From Incurvaria masculella (lineage: Eukaryota; Arthropoda; Insecta; Lepidoptera; Incurvariidae): a stretch of DNA of 64,000 bases. Below, piece by piece: positions 10,354 to 21,290 of this stretch. The notes beneath the pieces were generated by a model, which ran no database searches, had not been told where the DNA came from, and saw only the letters and a program-made list of their open reading frames with translations. Position 1 is the stretch's first letter. The number at the start of each line of letters is the position of its first letter. The stretch is taken from positions 4,774,001-4,838,000 of the forward strand of contig OX335655.1 in NCBI GenBank assembly GCA_946894095.1, written 5' to 3'. A program made the translations under genes and the position numbers.

Positions 10354-11163
10354 TATTTATTTATTTATTTAAAAGGTTCACTTACAGAGTAATGTGTTAG
10401 AACATGTAAAAATAAAATAACAAACAGATACATAGTATGGACACACACTCTACAACTAGTGAACACAACACGCGATTTATAATGTTGCAGCAGTGAGTGA
10501 AGCGTAGATTAATAAAAGATTACCAATATAACTAAGATGAAAGTGAAAATGAACACAGGCAATTATCATAAAAGTAAACTAAAAACTAAAAATAAAAAGT
10601 TCAATGAGATATTACTTACAACATATTTTAAAAACTTAATAGGAAGTGAAAATAAAAAATAAAAAGCAAAACGCAATATAACACAAAGCCTACACGGACT
10701 TAGGACTGAGTCTCTTCACTATCGTAGGTGACCCCGAGAAGATGTCAAATTCTCTCGCCAAGTATTGCATTGTTTACACATTCTTACTAGTGGCGAGTGA
10801 GTCCCTGCATTAGTTCGACATCTTTCAATACTGAAGGGAAAGAAATATTGTACTCTCGTGCTCACTCGTGGAACCATAATATTAATTTTAGCTAATAGTT
10901 CCTCACAATCAACATTGTTGCTGAGGATTTTATGTAAAAGAATGACATCAGCCTTTGAACGACGCAAAAATAACGTCTCCATCTTGAAAAATTCGAGGCG
11001 TTGAGTGTAACTTTGAAGAGTCTTACACAGATTATTTTTAAAGGAAAGGTGGTAAAGAAAGCGTTTCTGAATGCGCTCCAATCTTTCCACGTGTATTTTA
11101 TAGGTTGGGCACCAAGCGGGGCTGCAGTACTCAAGGATGCTTCTAACTAGTGAACGCATGAGT
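10354..11163 (-). mobile_element. 5'-truncated LINE, CR1/Jockey-like C-terminus
   Basis: Minus-strand non-LTR retrotransposon remnant, cut off just upstream of 11163. Its 3' end is an (AAAT)n-like tail visible as TTTATTTATTTATTTATTTA near 10353-10372, typical of LINE tails. The region 10380-10700 is 3' untranslated sequence without similarity to other repeats here. The coding part is described separately. Confidence 0.75.
10719..11159 (-). pseudogene. LINE reverse transcriptase C-terminal fragment
   Basis: A 146-residue open frame whose start, RSLVRSILEYCSPAWCPTY, is the thumb/connection region of CR1- and Jockey-group reverse transcriptases: the I-LEYCSPxWxP signature followed by HVERLERIQKRFLYHL. 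The palm with the YADD catalytic residues is missing, so it cannot be active. The protein would normally copy its own mRNA into DNA at a nick. The rest of the frame is a C-terminal extension without a recognisable domain, and the first methionine is simply the first in-frame ATG after the truncation. A host gene is unlikely because this signature is specific to LINEs. Confidence 0.75.
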
Positions 11164-11199
11164 GTTCGAACGGAAAGCCGATCTGTTTATTGACGTGGA

Positions 11200-11960
11200 G
11201 ATTGTTCGAGTCACGGAATTATATTCCGTGGTTCGAGTCGACTTGATCCATTAGAAGGATCAGTTGCTCATAGGTCATCCCCGGAGAGGAGGTGGATTTA
11301 TTGGACGGTAGCTGGAGAATTCCGAACGGTGCTCGTTAATTTTTGTGGATACCTATTTCGATAGCCTCCTTCCAAGCCGCTGGGAACTAAAGGGGTTTAG
11401 GCTCTTGGTTTTGAATATTTTTATTACACGACCAACATGAATTTATATTACACTAGCTGAGGCACCCGGCTCCGCTCGGTCACTTTATGAAAACATTTAT
11501 AATTAATACATAATTCTTAAAGGATTGTTTTTAAAGAGGTGTCTATTAGACACCCCTTTAAAAACAATACTGTATATAGACACTGTCTAACGTTTATTGG
11601 TTACGTCCACCCTTAGAGATCGAACACGATGCTTCTAGATCGTGTTTTTGAAAAGTTTAAATCAGTTATAATATATTCTTCAATATAATGTTTTGTGACA
11701 TCGTTGCTTTGTGGCACCTTTTCTTTCAAAGTATAAATAACGGAAGACCGAAATTATTTAGAAAATGTATTTAAATATTCTTTACCTTACAAATTAATAA
11801 CAGGCTTGGTCAAAGGCGGCTAATTTTGGTGTACAAATTCAGCTATTATTATAAAATGAGTTTGATATTTTCATATAAGGACTAATAAACCTGTCTAGAC
11901 TTTCCAACCCTAAGGTTGGCAAGGTCTAGATTTTTGAGTTAGGAAAATGAGCATTGGGAT
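11200..11960. repeat. Stretch rich in short hairpins
   Basis: Contains CACGGAATTATATTCCGTG with GTTCGAGTC on both sides (near 11193-11240). It also holds a near-perfect stem at 11524-11568 (ATTGTTTTTAAAGAGGTGTC against its complement, one mismatch), a stem at 11623-11646 (AACACGAT / ATCGTGTT) and another at 11894-11930 (TCTAGACTTTCCAACC). Near 11453 CTAGCTGAGGCACCCGGCTC resembles the start of the 1.1-kb units at 34694-36965. Confidence 0.5.
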
Positions 11961-12264
11961 CCTGATTTACATCTGTTTCTCAGCGACTACAGTTAACCCA
12001 TACGTGTAAGTTCGCCAACCAGAAGGTTCAACCGCTGTGTGAAGTCAAAGGCAGAGCAACTATCTACTGAGGTAATCCGTCCCCAGCGGTGATTATATGG
12101 TCCTCTTTATGGGTGGACCTGCGCTTCGTAAAGCAATATAAGCAGTCTCGGTGCGATAAAACGTGGCAAGCTTTGCTTTGGACTAAATTAAGCGACTAAT
12201 GTCAACATCTTTGGTGAGCTCTACGGTCAAAATAATAAGGCTGAAGTAGAGGGAATACTCAACT

Positions 12265-12796
12265 TTATTGAGACAATAATAAGAACGACCTGGCCAGCTG
12301 GCATGCTTTTCGCAGCCCCTGTGAATCTTCGGAAGCCAATGGGCGACGTTGGACACCTCTTAGAGGTTTTTTTGCTTTGATTAAAACTTTTTTAAATAAT
12401 TTATTATACATTTTATATTTTATTTTTAATTTTTGATCATTTGTTCCTATGCTCTCTGAATAGAGTAATCTTTTTGTTTTAGAAGATACTTTCAAATCCC
12501 GAGTTAACCAATTATTTTTCCCGTTGTTAACTTTTTGTTTCACTATTGGGAAACATAGCCCATAGCCAAGTAGTACCAAGTCTATAAAAATGCCGTATGC
12601 TTTATTTACGTCTTTCTCCGAATAAACTTCAAAAAAAGTCAGTGCCGCTTAGAAATTATAAAATTTTAAGATGTTTTCCTTAGAATACAGACGTTTGAAT
12701 TGAAACCAAAATGTTGGTTGTTCTTTGACTATATTGACCTGAAAGGTGAAAAACTGTCTAGTATGGTCAGAGAGACAGGTCTCAATTATTTGCGTT
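12265..12796 (-). pseudogene. LINE endonuclease-to-RT linker fragment, broken
   Basis: Two minus-strand frames belong to one decayed non-LTR element. The right part (12649-12796) reads IIETCLSDHTRQFFTF, the C-terminal SDH signature of APE-type endonucleases. The left part (12265-12579) reads NNWLTRDLKVSSKTKRLLYS and then YKMYNKLFKKVLIKAKK, the basic linker between endonuclease and reverse transcriptase in CR1/Jockey-group LINEs. A stop or shift separates them near 12649. The reverse transcriptase itself is absent. The right edge abuts a mariner relic on the opposite strand. Confidence 0.65.
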
Positions 12797-12991
12797 TTAA
12801 ACTCCGGATATGGCACCATGTGACTTTTTCCTGTTCTCAAAACTTAAATTGAAATAAAAGAAATGCGACGAAGGCATTGAAAGCCATTCCTTCATAGTGT
12901 ATGGAAGAATGGGTTAAGCGTTGGCGTATGTGCATCGCTTCAGACGGTTGTTATTTTGAAGGTGATAAAATAAATGTGTCCGAAAATTAAC
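12797..12991 (+). pseudogene. Mariner transposase C-terminal relic
   Basis: Plus-strand frames encode PDMAPCDFFLFSKLKLK and then, after a shift, EEWVKRWRMCIASDGCYFEG. These are the final catalytic block (the third acidic residue of the DD34D triad lies in APCDFFLF) and the C-terminus of mariner transposases, which cut and paste at TA sites. A stop near the IPS segment and the frameshift make it nonfunctional. Only about 65 of roughly 345 residues remain. The downstream TTCCCGGAACTTTTTGATCA resembles a mariner 3' terminal repeat. Confidence 0.85.
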
Positions 12992-13045
12992 ACAATTTTT
13001 TTTTATTTATTAATTCCCGGAACTTTTTGATCATAGTATGTATAT
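12992..13045 (+). mobile_element. Probable mariner 3' terminal region
   Basis: A T-rich run followed by AATTCCCGGAACTTTTTGAT, in the position and style of a mariner 3' inverted repeat. The 5' partner is not found in the window. Confidence 0.5.
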
Positions 13046-13479
13046 ACGGTGTTAATTTTTTTCGCGACATTTCTATTTTAATACCGATTATTTAACTATT
13101 TCGAATACTGATCATTTTTTGGTATTTAAAAATTAAATCTAAAATAGTAAACAAAAAAATGCTGATATAATCAAAACATTTACCTCAGCGACAATTTCCT
13201 TTTGGAATGGTAGCCATGAGTAGGCGCCACTGCCAAGGTCACGCGTTTACTGTCTCGCAGCTGACTGCGCGCGGCCGCCAATTTTATCGCGTCGATCCGA
13301 ATTTAAATTTTCACATTTATTTTTAAAAATGTCCTACTTTAGAACTTTTGCGATTCCTATTACGAAATACTATGTTTTCATACTAGTATTAGAAATCGAA
13401 AATTTTAAAACAAAAGCTCAAAACAAGAAAAATCCTTCTCTTACGGAATGAGTATGCGAACCCCCCTTTCGGGAATGTC

Positions 13480-13835
13480 GCCAACTTGTTTAACACCGTG
13501 TATATTTCGCTCACAGCGCGAATCCCTCAAACTTCACAATTAAACTTCGCGGATATGACAAGGTTATCGTTCGATTAAAGTCAAACCCCGCGGGTGTTGA
13601 GACTGTCGCCGCAGGCCGGGCCCCCGCACCAGGAAGTCCCGAGGACTCTTCGTGTCAGTGATTACGCGTGGGAGCTGATTATCCTTCCGATAAATTGAAT
13701 TTGTTTCCGCAAAGCCGCGGTCGCGCGTCCCGCGGGATAGGACGGAGATTATCCGGAGTAACAGGCGAGAGTGGGCGAAATCTCGGATTATCCTCGATTA
13801 GCTGTGCGGCGAATTGATAGTTGTTGGAATTCTAT
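13480..13835. promoter_or_regulatory. GC-richer repeat-free island, candidate regulatory DNA
   Basis: Unlike its surroundings this stretch is CpG-containing, has none of the window's repeat families and no long frame. It has repeated GATTATCC or GGATTA strings (near 13676, 13747 and 13785-13795), which contain TAATCC-type homeodomain and TTATC/GATA-type cores. Regulatory function is inference from composition and motif repetition only. Confidence 0.3.
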
Positions 13836-14330
13836 GAATGTAGTAATGAGATTCGGTAAATGTAATCTTCCTACATTCGGCTTGTAGTGCCGTGCGATAA
13901 CGCGAAATAAAAAACTGGTCAAGCGTGAACGTGTTCAGGTGCCGAGGTCTTGTCACTGCTGGACGTGGACATGGGTCATGTTGGGAATATCACTACGAGA
14001 AAGAGAGAGAGAGGAACGAAGTGAGGGCCACTTGTTGATTATTATGTGGTTTCATACAAAATTAGCGGTTGAGAAATCACTATCTAGTGATCAGTATGAC
14101 GCTTTGAGCAAAATACACCACTACATATTTTTTACCTATATTGGTATTTCATACATACCTTCACGCCTCTTTGCCGGAGGGGTAGGCAGAGATGATAGAG
14201 CGCCATACGATCACAGCACACCTCTTTCGCTTCATCTACAAACATACATATTTTCAAACATGCTCTACGATTACGGGTGCCAGTCCTTTACGAAGAATTA
14301 CATTGGTTTTTGGTATTTCAAGTAACTGTA
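13836..14330. other. No supported gene
   Basis: The open frame at 13939-14325 has a purine-rich GAGAGAGAGAG stretch and low-complexity character, with no domain recognised. I do not call it a gene. Confidence 0.3.
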
Positions 14331-14336
14331 AATAGG

Positions 14337-14565
14337 TACAGCTCATGGTCTAGGGGCTCGAGGACTTGCCTTTCATGAGAGGGGTTATGGGTTGAAATCC
14401 TCGCCCTGGTCATGCAGCACCTTCTTTCTCTTTCTGAGTTATGTAAGTGCATTTTACGTTACAAATGCGAGCTGTTCCATGGTTCGGAACCCATGCAAAA
14501 CTGTAGGTCCCCTACGAAGTAGTACTGGTAGGGTTTGCGACGGGACCCTAAAATCATGGTCGAAG
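14337..14565 (+). mobile_element. tRNA-headed SINE, 3'-truncated
   Basis: Head CATGGTCTAGGGGCTCGAGG with B box GGGTTGAAATCC near 14390, then TTCTTTCTCTTTCTGAGTTA and AAACTGTAGGTCCCCTACGA. The body stops near the ATGGTCGAAG segment. Plus orientation. Confidence 0.75.
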
Positions 14566-14711
14566 GAAAATAAAGGATTTGGAGGATCAATCAAATTTTG
14601 CAATTTTCATGCCTTTTGAAATATCTACCCACAGGTTCTACCTAATCCAACCTAAAAGTTAAACTTTATGAAAATAAAGATAACAACGTTTATGCGTCAT
14701 CAAAAAGAATA

Positions 14712-14965
14712 AGTTTTTTTTACTGGACATGGTAACTATTACCACACCTACTGGCATGATCTTAGTCCAATACATATTATGGAAACTAGGTACCATGCCA
14801 GGACCTTCCTTTTATTATACACCTACATTAAACTGGATGGAGAACACGGACAATTTTCGTTGCCGCTTCGAGAATCGTGCATTTAATGCGATGGTACCAA
14901 CCTACCTAGCAAGTGAGGAAGGGGGGACCTACAGTTTAATGTGGAATATGAATCACGAACGAACA
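14712..14965 (-). mobile_element. SINE body fragment, no head
   Basis: From TACTGGACATGG through AGGTACCATGCCAGGACCTT and TGGAGAACACGGACAATTTT to GGACCTACAGTTTAATGTGG. Oriented opposite to the neighbouring copy at 14337. The open frame here is a SINE translation. Confidence 0.8.
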
Positions 14966-15437
14966 ATCCCTAAGTTGGCCCATACGATGATATGTGACTA
15001 ATGGGATACATATTTCATCTCAGATTGTTATTTAAAAAAGTGATTTCATTCAACCAGCAAAATCAACATTATTTCCATAACGACTCTTCATTTATCAAAT
15101 GTCAAAACTCTTTTCTGTTTCAAACCCTCACTTTTATTGTATTCGTGGATTTTTTTTTGGTAAAGTTACAAGCATCGTCCTTCAGATGAAATCTGAAGAA
15201 CACAGATCTGTAATCGGTTCAAAAGTTTGCAATACGAACAATGTTACTTCTAAGTTAACTTTTAAGTACTTGTAATCTGTATCATCTGACTAAGTCGATC
15301 TTCCTAAAGCCTGCGAGAACAATACTTAGATTGTTTGTTTGTTTATTTGTAAAGTGATAGCATATTGAGTTATAGGTATCCGTAACACAGCCCCTGTGAC
15401 GATTAACTCTGTCTGTCTGTTGCGTTTTCACGCCTAA

Positions 15438-15663
15438 GGGTCGATTTTTCGATCCTCAGATAGCATTTATCAGACTGATAGTACAAAATCACGATTGTCA
15501 AAAGACAAGTCATTGCCGGAGAATTATATCTTCTATCACAATAATCTAGCTAAACTCTTACTAGAAACACATGGAGTTACTATATCGGATAGATAAGCAG
15601 TAGCGTTAATAAATCCGTCGAATAGTTATCTGGCTGTTTATCAGACTATTGAAAAATCAGCCC
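15438..15663 (+). mobile_element. PIF/Harbinger-like MITE with TAA duplication
   Basis: Termini GGGTCGATTTTTC and GAAAAATCAGCCC are inverted repeats, flanked on both sides by TAA (15435-15437 and 15664-15666). A 3-bp TWA duplication with GGG-starting ends is the PIF/Harbinger pattern. 226 bp, noncoding. A second copy is at 41480-41707 and a fragment at 33605-33665. Confidence 0.75.
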
Positions 15664-15769
15664 TAAGCCGTTGAAAAAGTTTTGATGAATTGCGGTGTAC
15701 AGATACTTTTGACCTTGAGGAAGTACATAGGCTCCGTTTTGTGGCGAAAATACAATTAGCAATTGGTGA

Positions 15770-16020
15770 AATAGGGGATGAAAGTTTGTATGGGGAACTC
15801 ATATAATATCCAGGAAATAATTCGACACGATAGTCCAAAATGACATTTGCCCGATCGGAGCCGGGTAACTCGGATCGGAGGCATATGATCCCTTGGAGCT
15901 GCAAAAAAATCAACCTTCTAAGTCAACCCGACCAGAAAATGCGGTCAGTTTTGCCGTATATTTTGACAATCGCAATAAATCAAAACCAGGGTGCCCCGTT
16001 GACATTGAATCATGAAATTT
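15770..16020. repeat. Interspersed repeat fragment shared with 29570-29700
   Basis: AAATCAACCTTCTAAGTCAA and ATTTTGACAATCGCAATAAA recur with small changes near 29580 and 29640, inside the variant GGCCAAG element. Probably the interior of that variant without its ends. The short frames here are therefore not genes. Confidence 0.55.
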
Positions 16021-17320
16021 ATTAATTTATTATTATTTATTCGAGATATGTATACAGAATAAGAATGTATACAGTACAAGTAATCAACAAATTTAATTTT
16101 AGATTTTTGGTGGTCACCCAAGTAAACATAAGCTAGCCTGAGACTTTACCATGGTAAATTAACTCGCCGACTGAACAGATAAGAGAGAGATTAAGAGAGT
16201 CGTTACCCTATCAATTCCCCATACTACGGGCGAAAACTTTTCCATGCTCTTAAGGCGCTAGGACTAGCCAACTACTCGCGCCATACAAATGCACTTTTTA
16301 ACAAATGTAATAATATGTAGTGAAACGCTTCAGCAAATCCAAATAGAACTCTAGACTGATAATGGATTGTTAATATTTTTTGATTCCATCATTTATTTAA
16401 ATAATAATAAAAAAATTAAAAGTTGATTTTTCTCATTAGAAATCTGAAAGTAATTCGATTTCTAGATATAAGCAAAAACAGCATATATGCATAAACAAAA
16501 AATTCCATTGGCTTTTAGATGTCTACATTTAGTCAAAAAAGTTCGGAAATGGACACCGTTTCCGCAATGTATTTTGTATAGAAAAAGGAAACATACATTA
16601 ACGAAAATAGGTTGATTCCTAGACAAGGATTCATATATTGTAAGAATGACACTTATAATCGTCAGACTTAGTTAGTTAACTTGGGGTGCCTCGTCTAACT
16701 TTGCGATTTGGCTAGTACCAGGGCCTTAATGTTTTACTAGGTTTTTGAAATTTTGGATTCTAAAATATGTTATAGAAATCACTTATCTGTACGTTTAATT
16801 TTTTTAATATAATTTTTAGATTGGAAAATATTGGTTAATTTTCAAATTTTGTTTACTGATAAATACGGATATTTAAAAAATCATCAAAGCATACGGACAT
16901 AGAATGAAGCTTTCTCAGGTGATAAAAAATATGATTAAAATCAGACAACGTTTAGGGGTAGGGAAACTTTAGGGCCCAGAGGACGATTTCGCTGTTTTAA
17001 TGGCAGTCGCCATGCAAAATTGTGCCTTGGCCAATGGACAAAGATTGCATTTCTTAAAATGTTTAAATCTTAGATTTTCTGTGACTTCACGACAGCCTCA
17101 AATCTGATATTTAGTTGCATTTCGTAACATGCTAACTGACACATTTCAACTGACCTGGCCGATAGGTAACTAAACGTCAAATTTAAACTCACTTGCCTAT
17201 CACCCGGCGAGTAAGTTTACCATAATAACCCCCACACCTGTGACCTACTAATGAAATGTTTAGGTCTTCAAAACCATACTATATTAATTTCGGACGCGCT
17301 TGGAAAAGAGGCAGGCAAAC
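16021..17320. other. AT-rich intergenic stretch with MITE traces
   Basis: ACCATGGTAAATTAACTCGC at 16147 and CTCACTTGCCTATCACCCGG near 17189 match the two arms of the small foldback at 33101-33228. Otherwise I see no repeat family or coding sequence. Confidence 0.4.
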
Positions 17321-17660
17321 GTAATTCCTTTGCATCTGTTAGAGATGTGGTAAAAATCAACGAGCCGGAAGTCGTTGCGAGGGCCATATCCCACAGCTCA
17401 GAAGCCACTGAGCATTACACATCACATGATTTTCCCGTCGATCGAGTCCGACCGACCCGCGCCGGCAACACGGCGCGAGATCGCATCGCAGCAGGGAAAA
17501 TAAATACTTCGACGTATGACGTCTGCGAGAATTGGACTGAGGCCCGAGTTTTACGTTGACGCCAAACTATTTACGGTAACGGCGACGCCCCAGAAAGTTC
17601 AGGGTCGGGCTACGGTGTAGTTTCTGTAGAGTCTAGCTGTGATGTGGAAGAAAACTGTTC
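17320..17660. promoter_or_regulatory. GC-richer unique island, candidate exon or regulatory DNA
   Basis: A non-repetitive, CpG-containing patch. The plus-strand frame 17251-17559 (102 residues) crosses it but shows no recognised domain and begins in AT-rich sequence. TGACGTCTG occurs near 17517-17525. It could be an untranslated first exon or a promoter; the sequence does not decide. Confidence 0.25.
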
Positions 17661-18122
17661 ACGGCAGGTGGTGGCAACTTACCCTCAAAGATGCAAAACA
17701 AAACAGAATAGATTTAAAAAAGATATTGACTAAATCTATGTACTTCATTGAAATGACACAATTTCCTCGATATTGTTCCAAATTATGCTAATCACATGAA
17801 GTCGTGGGAAAGAAAATATCACAATAGCATTTATACATTTGTGCTGGTCAATAATACATTTATACAAGTGTGTACACAAACGAATGCTCTTTCCGTTAAA
17901 AATGTATTCTATCTGCATCATGGAGTTCATCTCTGATCTAAAAGTCGTAAGCAAAACTTGCCAGGAACTTAGATGAAAAAGGAATGGATAGGGGACTAAA
18001 AAAATTTTACGGTCCGTCAAATATAAGCTCAGTCAGCTCATATGCTCTCAGTCGGTGTCAAACGTCAATCCATGCGCGTCAGTTGGGCAAGATTTCAAAA
18101 TATCATCAAAATGCCTTCAAAA

Positions 18123-18193
18123 TGTCTTGTGTGGTTGACAAATGTCGAAATAACACTAATAAGCACAACAAGAGCAATGCAATCACATTTCAT
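18123..18193 (+). CDS. THAP zinc-finger N-terminal exon (partial gene)
   Basis: Frame MSCVVDKCRNNTNKHNKSNA followed by ITFH. The C-x4-C spacing (CVVDKC), a short polar loop and the ITFH segment match the start of THAP domains (C2CH zinc-dependent DNA binding, found in host regulators and in P-element transposases). The second C-x2-H pair would lie in a later exon. A strong donor-like GA|GTAAGA follows at 18193-18199, splitting the codon after the histidine. I chose the ATG at 18123. An earlier ATG at 18111 is in a different frame, but an in-frame upstream extension from 17984 is also open. No other exon of this gene was found downstream. It may be a host gene or a P-like transposon relic. Confidence 0.5.
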
Positions 18194-18199
18194 GAGTAA

Positions 18200-19400
18200 G
18201 AACAAGCATATTCAGTATATTTTTAGTTTAGTTGACCTGAAACCTTTTATGTGTTGTAAAGGCGCAAACAGGGTTGGCACAAGCAAACTTAAATTGTCAG
18301 TTTGATTTTTATTTTTGTTTTCATTTCAGTATTATATATTAAACTAAATTTTATTTTAAAAACAAGTAGGGCTGCCACAAAACAATAGTCTACGTACTGT
18401 TTGTTATTTTTTATAATGTCGTTTAGGATGTTTGTATAATATGTCTTAGTTCTGAGGCTGTGCTAAAAAGGTAAATCCTTGAAAATGGTCAAAATTTTAC
18501 ATGTGACAGACAGCTCGTTTCCATAAAGATTAAAATTCTCAAGTCGTTTCTTGGCTCAAATGTCCTTTTGTTATTGAATGAGTATTCATTTCTTCAACCT
18601 GCTACATTTAATCATAGACTTATCACGACTTACTTAATCATCTTCTTAGGGCTATTATCGAAACATTTGTAAATGTAAAACTTTATCATATACATAGAAC
18701 CATTCCGGGGATTAAAGCCGCAACAAAGAGACAAAAACGTAATAAACTGAACCTATTTGAAGGAAATTAAAAAAAATGTAAAAAGAAAGAACTAAGTGGT
18801 TTATCAAAATACCATCACACATTTACAGCAAACGGCAATAATCATCAACAGGTTTTACATAACACTGTACTGACTATTATTTGGACTATTTTTTAGCATC
18901 TAAAACGCATTGAACGAAATTTTTAAATGCATAAAATGCAAACATGGACAATTCAAGAATAATCAATTTTATTAGTTTTGCAATGTTTGACCCATACTTG
19001 CAATACATTAATGATTCCCTCTTTGTGTTTATTTTATTTTATGATTTAAATATTTACAAATTGTGTATATTTGACTTTATTAATTTATCCTTAATATCGA
19101 TGATTTTTACTCAGAAAAACGATGGTTTAAAGAATGAATCCATTAATATTTTTTTCATTTTCCCGCTTGCAAATTCGCGAAAAGATTATTTGATGCCTTG
19201 TTAACTATACAATCATGGTACTACTTGTTCTGACCACTAGCACTAAATAGGAACCTCTTGTCATCTATGAGAAACTTTGGATTCTCTGAAAATAGTCATA
19301 AAAGAAACGGTAACATTTTTTTTATTTATAGTATGTATAAATTATTGTTTGTATTTTTTTTTATATTAATATAAATTAATTAATACAGAAAAAGGAATAA
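18200..19400. other. AT-rich stretch, no gene seen
   Basis: Would be the intron of the THAP candidate if that exon is real. CAGGGTTGGCACAAGC near 18269 and TAGGGCTGCCACAAAA near 18367 look like fragments of a CAGGGTTGCCA-type transposon terminus. No exon with the continuing THAP signature was found by eye. Confidence 0.35.
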
Positions 19401-19419
19401 GATACAACTAAAGATTAAA

Positions 19420-19530
19420 ATATTCCTCAATCATCGGCGCAATTGGCAACGTGCCGATGACGGAGGCCGCGTTCCCCCGCTGAATGGCTAGGCTGATCTT
19501 CTGCCTAAGATAACTCGTAGTTCGATTTTG
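19420..19530 (-). pseudogene. Unidentified conserved-looking peptide fragment
   Basis: The minus-strand frame TTSYLRQKISLAIQRGNAAS, continuing VIGTLPIAPMIEEYFNL and a stop at 19417, has the even composition of a real protein C-terminus in an otherwise AT-rich context. I do not recognise the family. It could be the last exon of a host gene or a transposon-encoded tail. Upstream (19530-19590) the frame degenerates into AT-rich residues. Confidence 0.35.
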
Positions 19531-20261
19531 CTGAACTGTATGAATATATGAGTAAACTATGAATAGGAACCTTAATATTTTAATGTACAATACAAGAAAT
19601 TGTTATTTATTTTTGTGATCATTTTTGGCAACCCTGCCGTTTTCACTTTAATTTTTCATTTAGTTTTGACGCGCCATTCTGGTCAAAGGGCTTAGCATGC
19701 GCGCATCGTTGATGTGTCATGATGGATTAGGATTAATTTTGCACTATATCTACGACCAGACGTCACAAATGTCACCATCCCTTTTTCTCACGCTATAACT
19801 AATTCAATTTAAGGAAATTGTTGTCTCATTTCATTCTTCCGCGATTAGATGAATCTATTTGTCACTTTTCGCATGATGCATTTCCTTATACCTTTGTCCT
19901 GCTCTTTTACCCTTTACGTATTAGAGTTTGGTGTGCATGTAAAAGTATAGGTGTGTGAGTTTTTTTAAAAATAGGAACGCTTTTGAACTATCATCAGTAT
20001 GGAGGTACCGTATCCATTCTTTTTCATCTAAGGCCAGGAATGACAATTTTGACGATTCTAAGGTGAGTTCGCTCATACGGCACATATTTTATTTTAAATT
20101 TAATCTAATTTTAATTTAATATTATTATTATTATTATTAGGTTTAACTCTGACTTTGGCGGCATAAAAATATTGACGTTTCGTAAGTGAGAAAAAATACA
20201 TCAATCAACCTGGTAGTGGATCGACTTCACGTAAAATTCTGGTCCGTAAAGGTCCGTTCTT

Positions 20262-20440
20262 ACACATCCTGCCCGAGTTGGTACAATCGCATCGAATGAA
20301 AAATGCTTAAACTGTCTGTGCATCAAGTTCAATGTACCAATGCAATATGAGGAAGGTCCGAGCATGGCACCTGGTTCCCATGTTTGTTGTTGGGCTAATA
20401 TCTTGACAGTGGGTGTGGATGTCCAGTTATATGACGAAAA
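20262..20440 (+). mobile_element. Diverged SINE body fragment
   Basis: GAGTTGGTACAATCGCATCG, AATGCAATATGAGGAAGGTC and GGCATGGTA-like segments (GCATGGCACCTGGTTCCCAT) follow the SINE body order. The tail ends GTGGATGTCCAGTTATATGA. Head absent. Confidence 0.7.
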
Positions 20441-20649
20441 CTCTTTGCAAATTTTTCTGTGACTTGAAGGAATATTTTGCCCGAAATAAAATGTGCGTTC
20501 TTCTTCTACTTCTAATGAAATAAAATGTTACTCTGCTCTCATAACATTTTATATTTGTGTGTTATAAAGTTAATCAAATAATATTTTGGCCGTGTGTATG
20601 GTGACCCACGAATTGCGGTCTCGGCAAGCTGAGAGGTAAGAGCTAGAGG

Positions 20650-21290
20650 TGGTAACTCCGGCTCCGAAGAGGAATGCATTCCCATTTCTACTCCACGAGT
20701 CCGGAATGACCTTTGGAATGAAGAGTTCAACGAAACCGGAGAATCCCCCAAGGGCACGCTGTGAACCCGCAAATTTTCTATCGGGTTATAATTTCACTAA
20801 CCGGAATGGGTTTGTTATTTAGGAAGCGCCGGCCAATGAAAAAACAGGCGCCGATCAAGTTCCACAAATCCGCACCGGAAGAGTCATAAGTCCACTCCGG
20901 AATGGTTTGGTACAAGCCGAATTCGAAATGTTTCTAAGCCGGAATGGATGTTTTTGGTGAGGAGTGGGAATGAGTTGTTTCTTACCAAAATGGTCGTCCT
21001 CATTTAATTTGTAAGTTGAGGAAGCCTATAATAGGCGCGCATGTCATTAAATAAATACTGTTTACGGTATGATGTTGTCATATTATGTCTTAAATGTTAG
21101 TATATGTGCTGTTGGATTACCGAATAAATAAATAAAAATAAATAAAGTAGGTAAACTTGTTGAGGAATGTTTAGAGGAGTCATAAAGCAGGTTTTCGGAA
21201 TGGGGTGGACTCGGAATGACCCATCCCGGGTAGGAGCGGGACTCGGAGGGAGCGACTTCAGATGTTGGGAACGGCGGGGGGAGACGTGGG
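20650..21290. repeat. Cluster of CGGAATG motifs
   Basis: CGGAATG or close variants recur at about 20703, 20801, 20899, 20940, 21196 and 21212 with GGAATGAG-type partners, on both sides of an AT-rich core (20990-21180). This looks like the subterminal repeats of a decayed DNA transposon, with no termini or coding sequence recognised. Confidence 0.4.
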
